Part shown: positions 14,644-20,146 of the stretch, in pieces
Position numbering within the stretch: the stretch's first letter is position 1
Layout: each line of letters starts with the position of its first letter
Assembly (NCBI GenBank): GCA_030064795.1
Contig: JASJEI010000308.1
Location: forward strand, 1 to 20,146
DNA length: 20,146 bases
From: Pleurocapsa sp. MO_226.B13
GTDB lineage: Bacteria > Cyanobacteriota > Cyanobacteriia > Cyanobacteriales > Xenococcaceae
Reading direction: 5' to 3'
The notes under the pieces: model-generated
Told to the model about the DNA's origin: nothing
The model's input: the letters and a program-made list of their open reading frames with translations, nothing else
The model's database searches: none
Position numbers and translations under genes: made by a program

Positions 14644-14802
14644 TTAAGGAATTTTGACCTGGTTTCCAGTCTCTTCTGAATTTCGAGAAACAATATTATT
14701 CCCTTGCTTATACATTTGAGCGATTGTCAGCAAACCATAAATGCTCAAAAGATATACAACCGCAAAAAACAAAATAAATAAAGGTAAGTTGGCTAAGTTC
14801 AT
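14644..14802 (-). CDS. Small single-span membrane protein
   Basis: I place the start at ATG 14802, giving 52 residues; the frame stays open to 14856 but the extra residues are polar and unlike the rest. Residues 6-30 form a strong membrane helix (LPLFILFFAVVYLLSIYGLLTI), followed by a polar tail (MYKQGNNIVSRN). The layout is like small thylakoid or NDH-type subunits, but I cannot name a family. It converges with murI across a 42-bp gap that has no hairpin strong enough to call a terminator. Confidence 0.55.
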   Translation of the reverse strand: MNLANLPLFILFFAVVYLLSIYGLLTIAQMYKQGNNIVSRNSEETGNQVKIP

Positions 14803-15123
14803 TTTTTCAGTGGTTGGGGTTGATTTGATTGATTTTTTGTCAAGTAAAATACCCAAAAATAATAATTATTTAAGAGTACTCTCTTGTCATCTGGCATTTT
14901 TGATGCCAAAATTTTATGGCTAGATCGAGTGAAAAAAAGAATCCGATATATCGTTTTTCAAAGCGCAAACTGCAATTGTTTCTGACGATCTATCGGTAAT
15001 TGACATCGCGCTAAGTTTAGTATTAATTGCTACTAATACTCGCGCTCCTCACATCTCAAACAATTCACGATCTCGTTTTATTATCTAAATTGACCGTTGG
15101 TCAGAGCAGGCTTCGTCATCTTA

Positions 15124-15181
15124 TATCCGAAGGTGTCCCCAAGGGGATACATAGCGAAGTGTATCCTTTAGGACTTCGATA
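15124..15181. repeat. Nested palindromic repeat element
   Basis: GGATACA (15145-15151) pairs with TGTATCC (15160-15166). TCCCC (15136-15140) can alternatively pair with GGGGA (15143-15147). CGAAG (15128-15132) pairs with CTTCG (15174-15178) outside them, extended by TAT/ATA. The layout matches dispersed intergenic palindromes common in large cyanobacterial genomes; only one copy is in the window, so its repetitive nature is inferred. Confidence 0.5.
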
Positions 15182-15495
15182 TATCCGTGATAGACGGCAG
15201 AGTAATCTCTGACTCAGACAACAGAAATTGAAGCCAAGATCTTCGATCGAGAATAATTAAAGAATGAGTTTAAGCTCATCCAGTTCAGTTTTGCGATTTA
15301 AAAATTATGCAGTGGTGCCAAGAACTAATTGTTACTGTATGGCTGCTTTAGCTAATTTAACTGTTCGCATAAAAACCAACTATTACCAATTCAAACCCAA
15401 TAATCTTGGTTGAAATAAATTTCAACTAGAGATCGGGAATGATAGACACTTCTCCGCTATTCTCGACACATAAGAATACAGGAAGACAAGCGCGG

Positions 15496-15569
15496 GATGC
15501 GTAAAACCTGCGTCGGTACATTCAACCACGCTGTTGGGATCGCATCAGCTAAATAGCTTTAGCCTTTTT
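15496..15569 (+). ncRNA. Candidate structured RNA with terminator-like 3' end
   Basis: GATGCG (15496-15501) pairs with CGCATC (15541-15546), enclosing a region able to form a short ACC/GGT stem. It is followed at once by GCTAAA-TAGC-TTTAGC (15548-15563) and CTTTTTG. A closed stem followed by a U-tract hairpin is typical of small RNAs or attenuators. No RNA family is recognised and no promoter was identified. The sds start is 280 bp downstream. Confidence 0.25.
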
Positions 15570-15848
15570 GCCCTGGTTACAGATAACTGTTTCGAGCAGT
15601 TTAGGCTTAACTGCACCCAACTTTTATCTCGCTCTAGCAACTGCTAATCTTAAAAACTTCTATAATGCATGATAACACATAAAGTCTGGAATATGAGCTA
15701 TTTACCTAATTATTCTTACCCAAAAATTAACAATTTATTTTGAACTGTTAATTAGTTAATAGTTGGTTATTAGGTTAGCTTCCCTTAAAATAAGTACAAT
15801 AATATGTAAAGTTTCTTAAATAAGATAATTGCCAGAATTGGCTTAACA

Positions 15849-16823
15849 ATGACATCTTCTACTACTTCTTTATTAGCACCCGTCGAACAAGATCTACATA
15901 TACTGACAGATAATCTCAAGCAACTGATTGGTGCGCGTCATCCTATTCTGGGTGCTGCTGCCGAACACTTGTTTGAAGCTGGAGGGAAACGAATTAGACC
16001 AGCGATCGTCTTGTTGGTATCCAGAGCTACTATGCCCGATCACCAGCCAACCGAACGCCATCGCCGTCTAGCAGAAATTACTGAAATGATTCATACTGCA
16101 AGTTTAGTACATGATGACGTGGTAGACGAAGCAGATCTACGTCGTAATGTCGAAACAGTTAATAGTTTGTTTGACAACAAAATTGCTGTCTTAGCTGGAG
16201 ATTTCCTTTTTGCCCAATCATCCTGGTATCTAGCCAATTTAGATAACCTACATGTAGTCAAGCTACTGTCAAAAGTAATCAAGGATTTTGCCGAAGGGGA
16301 AATCATGCAAGGCTTAAATAGTTTTGATATTAGTGCCTCAATCGATACCTATCTTGACAAAAGCTACTACAAAACCGCTTCTTTGATCGCCAATAGTGTC
16401 AAAGCTGCTGCTGTATTGAGCGATGTCAGCACGGAAGTGACAGAAAAACTTTATAGCTACGGGCATAATTTAGGTTTGGCTTTCCAAATTGTCGATGATA
16501 TCCTTGATTTTACTGGTTCGACCGAAGTTTTGGGTAAACCAGCAGGATCGGATTTAGCCAGTGGCAATTTGACCGCACCAGTACTTTATGCTCTTCAGGA
16601 GCAACCCTATCTAGAAATCTTAATTGAAAGAGAATTTTCTGAGCCAGAAGATCTGAATAAAGCCTTGGAACTAGTTAAAAATAGTAACGGCATCAACCAG
16701 GCTCGCCAGCTTGCAGCTAAGCACGCTAAGATGGCAGCACAAAGTTTAAGCTGTTTAGCTGCTTCAGACTCTAAAAATGCTCTTGATGAATTGACTAATT
16801 ATGTTGTTAGTCGTTTATATTAG
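15849..16823 (+). CDS. sds: Solanesyl (all-trans polyprenyl) diphosphate synthase
   Basis: A 324-residue trans-prenyltransferase that condenses IPP onto allylic diphosphates to make the long side chain of plastoquinone. The first aspartate-rich motif DDVVDE (89-94) follows the KRIRP segment (47-51) and precedes RRNVETVN. The second motif is DDILD (216-220), followed by GKPAGSDLASGNLTAP. Both DDxxD motifs are intact. The length and N-terminus (LLAPVEQDL) match the cyanobacterial solanesyl synthase group rather than the GGPP synthase CrtE, though product chain length cannot be proven by eye. It precedes galE by 58 bp, co-directional; an operon is possible but not functionally obvious. Confidence 0.93.
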   Translation: MTSSTTSLLAPVEQDLHILTDNLKQLIGARHPILGAAAEHLFEAGGKRIRPAIVLLVSRATMPDHQPTERHRRLAEITEMIHTASLVHDDVVDEADLRRNVETVNSLFDNKIAVLAGDFLFAQSSWYLANLDNLHVVKLLSKVIKDFAEGEIMQGLNSFDISASIDTYLDKSYYKTASLIANSVKAAAVLSDVSTEVTEKLYSYGHNLGLAFQIVDDILDFTGSTEVLGKPAGSDLASGNLTAPVLYALQEQPYLEILIEREFSEPEDLNKALELVKNSNGINQARQLAAKHAKMAAQSLSCLAASDSKNALDELTNYVVSRLY

Positions 16824-16881
16824 GTTGAGTTATTCTTGAAGCTCAAGTTAATTTTTAGGTTATTTAAAGGGGTTTGGCTAG

Positions 16882-17886
16882 GTGTCATCTAAAAAACAGA
16901 CTATTTTAGTCACTGGCGGTGCTGGCTATATTGGCTCTCATGCAGCATTGGCTCTGAAAAAAGCTGGTTACGCAGTAATTATCTTGGATAATCTGTCCTA
17001 CGGACACCAAGAAATAGTTGACAATGTATTACAAGTCAAACTGATTGTCGGCGATACGAGCGATCGCTCTTTATTAGACGAACTGTTTACTACCCATAAA
17101 ATCGATGCGGTGATGCATTTTGCTGCTTATATAGCGGTAGGAGAGTCGGTTAAGGAGCCAGGAAAGTATTATCGAAACAATGTTGCCAGCACCTTGAATC
17201 TTTTGGAAGCAATGCTGGCTCATGGCATTAATAAGATTGTTTTTTCTTCTACCTGCGCGGTATACGGGATGCCCAAAGAAATACCGATGACGGAAAATCA
17301 TCCCCATAGTCCACTTAGTCCTTATGCTGCTAGTAAAGATATGGTGGAGCAAATCTTACGAGATTTTGACACGGCTTTTAAGTTAAAATCAGTAGCATTT
17401 CGTTATTTTAATGCTTGTGGCGCAGATCCTAGTGGCTTATTAGGAGAGGATCACGATCCAGAAACTCATCTGATTCCTCTAGCTTTGCTAACTGCTCTGA
17501 AAAAACGTCAATCTTTATATATCTTTGGTACAGATTACGATACCCCCGATGGGACTTGCGTGCGAGACTATATTCACGTCAACGACCTGGCGGATGCTCA
17601 CGTTTTAGGATTAGAGTATTTATTATCTGGAGGAGAATCAGATGTCTTTAATCTGGGTAATGGTAATGGTTTTTCTGTCAGAGAAGTAATTGAAACCGCT
17701 CGCGAGGTAACGGGTTTAGAAATTCCCGCAATTGAAAGCGATCGCCGTGCGGGAGACGCGCCTATTTTAGTTGGTAGCAGCGAAAAAGTCCGACAAAAGC
17801 TAGGCTGGAATCCTAAGTATGCCGATCTCAAGCAGATAATTAGTCATGCTTGGCAATGGCATCAACAACGTCACGGAGATAAGTAA
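16882..17886 (+). CDS. galE: UDP-glucose 4-epimerase
   Basis: A 334-residue extended short-chain dehydrogenase that interconverts UDP-glucose and UDP-galactose with bound NAD, feeding polysaccharide and galactolipid synthesis. The Rossmann motif GGAGYIGSH (12-20), NLSYGH (37-42), the catalytic Ser/Thr region SSTCAVYG (122-129) and the YAASK dyad (Y148, K152) are present, as are FRYFNACGADPSG and the sugar-binding DYIHVNDLADAH. The length is standard. The start is GTG 16882 with AAAGGGG about 9 nt upstream. Nothing is missing from the active site. Confidence 0.95.
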   Translation: MSSKKQTILVTGGAGYIGSHAALALKKAGYAVIILDNLSYGHQEIVDNVLQVKLIVGDTSDRSLLDELFTTHKIDAVMHFAAYIAVGESVKEPGKYYRNNVASTLNLLEAMLAHGINKIVFSSTCAVYGMPKEIPMTENHPHSPLSPYAASKDMVEQILRDFDTAFKLKSVAFRYFNACGADPSGLLGEDHDPETHLIPLALLTALKKRQSLYIFGTDYDTPDGTCVRDYIHVNDLADAHVLGLEYLLSGGESDVFNLGNGNGFSVREVIETAREVTGLEIPAIESDRRAGDAPILVGSSEKVRQKLGWNPKYADLKQIISHAWQWHQQRHGDK

Positions 17887-17982
17887 TTAGCGGGCGAGAA
17901 AATGTTAGTCTGGAAAGATGGCAATTGTGCTTGCTATACGACAGTGCGATTGCTATTTCCTGATTTTAATCTTTAAAATTCA

Positions 17983-18414
17983 ATGAAAGGTCAATCTTTT
18001 TTGGTCGCTATTAGCTTGAGTTTGCTAATCTCTGGCTGTAACGACAACAAGTTTACCCAGTGCGAGCAAATTTTTCAGATTGCGCGTAGAGTTACTGAAA
18101 CTAGTAAAAACGTCAGTTACAGCGATCGTGGAGAGTTAACCGAAATGAAGCTTTGGCTAGAAACTGCCACAATGATGAACAAAGCTGCTCACAAAATCAA
18201 AGCTCTTCATATTGATGATAGTAAATTGATTGGCTATCAAAATAAATTGGCAACTATCTATCGTATATACTCTCAGGCTACTTACGATGCAGTACGAGCT
18301 AGAGAAAACAAAAGTCTACCCGCATTACAATCTGCCCGTATCGATGCCCAGCAAGCGGGTGTAATGCAGCGAAATTTAATCCAAGAAATTAATGCTTACT
18401 GTTTGAATAAATAA
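17983..18414 (+). CDS. Small lipoprotein, unknown function
   Basis: A 143-residue protein with a clear lipoprotein signal: hydrophobic residues 6-16 and lipobox ISGC (Cys19). The mature part is predominantly helical with further Cys27 and Cys140 that could form a disulfide in the periplasm. The block KLWLETATMMNKAAHKIKAL (51-70) resembles the helical core of a conserved cyanobacterial lipoprotein, but I cannot name the family. It lies 96 bp after galE. The insertion sequence starts 32 bp after its stop codon, so the gene itself is intact. Confidence 0.75.
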   Translation: MKGQSFLVAISLSLLISGCNDNKFTQCEQIFQIARRVTETSKNVSYSDRGELTEMKLWLETATMMNKAAHKIKALHIDDSKLIGYQNKLATIYRIYSQATYDAVRARENKSLPALQSARIDAQQAGVMQRNLIQEINAYCLNK

Positions 18415-18437
18415 TAAGAATAGATAGATCGTAGAGA

Positions 18438-18446
18438 CGTAGCACC
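18438..18446. repeat. Left target-site duplication of the insertion sequence
   Basis: CGTAGCACC immediately outside the left inverted repeat is identical to 19771-19779 outside the right one, a perfect 9-bp target duplication. Confidence 0.9.
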
Positions 18447-18525
18447 CTGGTTGACTGACAAAAGATAAATCAAAAACTTTAGAGTAGAAGCTATGAGAGG
18501 GCTGAGGACTTGAAAAATATTTTTG

Positions 18526-18588
18526 GGGAGTCAGTATTCTAAAATTAGATACCACTCAAAATAGAAGAATACTGTGAAAAAAACTCCC
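18526..18588 (+). promoter_or_regulatory. Hairpin at the transposase 5' end
   Basis: GGGAGT followed by CAGTATTCT (18526-18540) pairs with AGAATACTG (18566-18574) and ACTCCC (18583-18588), with an 8-nt bulge on the right side. Such structures in insertion sequences often mask translation of the transposase from outside transcripts; that role is inferred here. Confidence 0.45.
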
Positions 18589-18602
18589 GTCTTTACAATG
18601 CC

Positions 18603-19750
18603 TTGAATCAATGGATGAGTCAACCAGTGACTTGGTCACATCTGTGCCATCTAAAAACCTGCATTTGGATGATAATTGCCTTGATACACACTGGTAGTGT
18701 AAACCTTACAAAATGGTCGATGTATATTCCTTGTCGTGGTCAGTTCGCTCAAAGCCGACAAAGACGCAAGAGAGCGTTGGCTAAATAATCCCCGAATCAA
18801 CGTCCATCGGATTTATAAGTCACTAGTCAAAACAGCACTTTCTAATTGGTCAGAATCGAAGTTGTTTTTAGCACTAGACACTTCTTTATTTTGGGACGAG
18901 TATTGCCTGGTGCGTCTTTCAGTTATCCATCGAGGAAGAGCATTACCATTAGTGTGGCGAGTGATGAAACATGAAAGTGAAGCGCGTTTCGTTTGCTGAT
19001 TACAAAGAAATGGTCGAGCAAGCACAAACTAGATTACCAGAATCAGTCAAGGTAATTCTATTAGCGGATAGAGGATTTATACATACCGAATTGATGACCA
19101 TGCTGACAACTCAACTAGGATGGCATTATCGTATCCGAATTAAGAGCAATACCTGGATTTGGCGTGGAAATTGGTGTCAACCTAAAAATTTTCATTTTCA
19201 TCTAGGAGAAGCAATTTGCTTACACAACGTACAGATTCATAAAAGCGAATTTTATGGCAAAGTTCACGTAATTCTGGGACGCAATAGCGTCAACGGTGAG
19301 CTATGGGCAATTGTCAGTGACGAAAAGACTACCCTTCAAACTTTTGCGCTCGTATGGGTTACGTTTTGATATCGAGGAAAACTTTCTGGACGATCAATCA
19401 GCAGGGTGGAATGTTCAACGTTCAATGATTCGCGATGTTTGCGCCTTGTCCCGCTTGTGGTTTATCGCGCGCTGTCGCTACTCTCTACGGAGTGCGCCCA
19501 AGGTGTCGAAGTAGTTCGTGCTGGAAAACGAAGATGGGTTGATACCCATTGGTTTCGAGGAAATAGTTATTTTCGGATTGGCTGGGATTGGGTCAAGGCT
19601 GCACTTTTAAATGGTTGGAAGTTGCTTGATAGTGTAACTTTCTCTAGCAATCAAGACCCGAATCCAGCAATGGCATCACTTAAGCAAAACGAGCGACGAA
19701 TATATCAATTGGAATTCAAAGTTCTGACTTATTCCTATAATGTTTCTTAA
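18603..19750 (+). pseudogene. Frameshifted IS4-family transposase
   Basis: The protein reads across several frames that join end to end: an N-terminal part from about 18603 (LNQWMSQPVTWSHLCHL to RGQFAQSRQRR), then ARERWLNNPRINVHRIYK after a shift near 18765, FADYKEMVEQAQ after a shift near 18985, YGLRFDIEENFLDD after a shift near 19345, and the C-terminal VDTHWFRGNSY part after a shift near 19490. The catalytic D, D and E contexts survive in separate frames (LALDTS, LLADRGF, FDIEENF). As written, no active transposase can be made. Sequencing indels could account for some shifts, but four in one gene, with intact genes all around, points to real decay. Confidence 0.88.
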
Positions 19751-19753
19751 AAG

Positions 19754-19779
19754 TTTTGTCAGTCAACCAGCGTAGCACC
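19754..19779. repeat. Right inverted repeat and right target duplication
   Basis: 19754-19770 is the exact reverse complement of the left 17-bp terminal repeat; 19771-19779 repeats CGTAGCACC from 18438-18446. Confidence 0.9.
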
Positions 19780-19788
19780 TCTCCCTAC

Positions 19789-19837
19789 CCCTCTCCTAAT
19801 AGGAGAGGGAAAATATTTTCTCCCCTTGCAGGGGAGA
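19789..19837. repeat. Pair of GC-rich hairpins, dispersed-repeat type
   Basis: CCCTCTCCT (19789-19797) pairs perfectly with AGGAGAGGG (19801-19809) over a 3-nt loop. TCTCCCC (19819-19825) pairs with GGGGAGA (19831-19837) over TTGCA. This CCCTCTCC...GGAGAGGG pattern is frequent in cyanobacterial intergenic DNA (from memory). It can serve as a transcription end for the minus-strand gene beyond 19901, and the insertion sequence landed at its left edge. Confidence 0.6.
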
Positions 19838-19900
19838 TAAAGAGGGGTCGTCTCTAAAAGGTTTTACAGTTCAATAGATAAATTTTCTGTTGCTAAAATA

Positions 19901-20146
19901 TTAAAGTCCTACATCGGCAGCGTTAGTCGAGACGACAAAATCATCAAAGTAGGCATTGTCATTTTTTTCGGGCCACCAGTCACTACCATATCCCCCATGG
20001 AAAGTACTGAAGTACATCGTGTCAATCCCTTGACCGTTGGTCATAAATTTCAGATTATCCATCGAAAGAACCTGTTCGTTGTCCATCCAGACATCGATTT
20101 CACCATTGGACTGGCTACCATCATTAACTTTGACTCTTTGGACGAG
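19901..20146 (-). CDS. Polysaccharide lyase 14-like protein, 3' part only
   Basis: The reading frame enters from the right edge of the window on the minus strand and ends at TAA 19901-19903; 81 C-terminal residues are visible and there is no start here. The sequence G-E-I-D-V-W-M-D-N-E-Q-V, then IDTMYFSTFHGGYGSDWWPEKNDNAYFDDFVVS, resembles the end of the concanavalin-like beta-jelly-roll of polysaccharide lyase family 14 and related extracellular glycan-binding domains, where FFSTFFGG and YFDNF are conserved. This suggests a secreted enzyme acting on uronate-rich polysaccharide. The upstream catalytic residues lie outside the window, so activity cannot be judged. Confidence 0.7.
   Translation of the reverse strand, partial: LVQRVKVNDGSQSNGEIDVWMDNEQVLSMDNLKFMTNGQGIDTMYFSTFHGGYGSDWWPEKNDNAYFDDFVVSTNAADVGL

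Larger units (their letters stand above)
14803..15848. other. About 1 kb hairpin-rich intergenic region upstream of sds
   Basis: No convincing protein gene. A 61-codon frame at 15027-15212 runs through a palindromic repeat and is not credible. Contents: the nested hairpin repeat at 15124-15181; an 18-bp inverted repeat GTTGAAATAAATTTCAAC (15409-15426); a paired block with a terminator-like end at 15496-15569; and a hairpin GCAGTT/AACTGC at 15596-15614. The final 150 bp are AT-rich and presumably hold the sds promoter. Confidence 0.6.
18447..19770 (+). mobile_element. IS4-type insertion sequence, 1324 bp, degenerate
   Basis: Bounded by 17-bp perfect inverted repeats, CTGGTTGACTGACAAAA at 18447-18463 and its complement at 19754-19770, and flanked by a perfect 9-bp duplication CGTAGCACC. 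One transposase gene fills it but is broken by frameshifts. DDE motifs (LALDTSLFWD, LLADRGF, FDIEENFLDD) and the downstream HWFRGNSYFRIGWDW are of the IS4 type, which commonly makes 9-13 bp duplications. It contains no HIP1 site, in line with foreign origin. A strong hairpin (18526-18588) lies ahead of the coding part. Confidence 0.93.

Noticed and set aside
14741..14923. Plus-strand frame opposite the small membrane protein
   Set aside because: Antisense shadow of a more protein-like frame; no hydrophobic pattern or start signal.
15027..15212. 61-codon frame in the murI-sds gap
   Set aside because: Runs straight through a nested palindromic repeat, which dictates most of its C-terminal half; no recognisable protein features.
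1..20146. CRISPR array
   Set aside because: No regularly spaced direct repeats with unique spacers and no cas genes; the repeats present are inverted or single.

Overview
The window is from a cyanobacterial chromosome. The HIP1 octamer GCGATCGC recurs roughly once per kilobase from about 2.1 kb to 17.8 kb (about fifteen copies found by eye). The gene content is also cyanobacterial: a solanesyl diphosphate synthase for plastoquinone, a phytochrome/cyanobacteriochrome-type GAF histidine kinase, a two-AMIN-domain cell-wall amidase next to murI, a thylakoid-type CPA2 antiporter and a pentapeptide-repeat protein. The AT-rich style and many palindromic repeats would suit a large-genome unicellular or pleurocapsalean lineage, but the species cannot be read from the window.

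Region 1 (1-2045) looks like the end of an acquired element. It carries five small co-directional genes of unknown function with no HIP1 site. Two are tandem diverged paralogues, and two look like ribbon-helix-helix DNA-binding proteins with coiled-coil tails, one preceded by iterated 7-bp boxes. The block ends against the 3' end of a CAU-anticodon tRNA gene. Just beyond that 3' end lies an inverted partial copy of the same tRNA.

Region 2 (2.07-6.4 kb) is core-like: overlapping divergent promoters for the tRNA and a small membrane protein, a CNNM/CBS/CorC-HlyC membrane protein, a divergent pentapeptide protein, and a GAF-GAF histidine kinase whose first GAF has two cysteines spaced as in DXCF cyanobacteriochromes.

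Region 3 (6.46-8.5 kb) is the most interesting. A possible 28-residue membrane peptide is followed by a polynucleotide-kinase-like P-loop protein that overlaps a Thg1-like 3'-5' RNA polymerase gene. Together these look like a two-gene RNA 5'-end repair operon. Immediately downstream is a Phd/VapC-type toxin-antitoxin pair with a 24-bp palindromic operator. A PIN RNase beside a 5'-end kinase and a reverse polymerase suggests an RNA damage/repair neighbourhood.

Region 4 (8.6-17.9 kb) holds a DUF6694-like lipoprotein, a possible small membrane protein, a NhaS3-like cation/proton antiporter, the envelope pair amidase-murI, a small single-span protein, about 1 kb of hairpin-rich intergenic DNA, then sds and galE, followed by a second lipoprotein at 17.98-18.41 kb.

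Region 5 (18.4-20.1 kb) is an exactly delimited 1324-bp IS4-type insertion sequence with 17-bp inverted repeats and a perfect 9-bp target duplication, but a transposase broken by at least four frameshifts. It abuts a palindromic repeat. The window closes with the 3' part of a polysaccharide-lyase-14-like gene on the minus strand.
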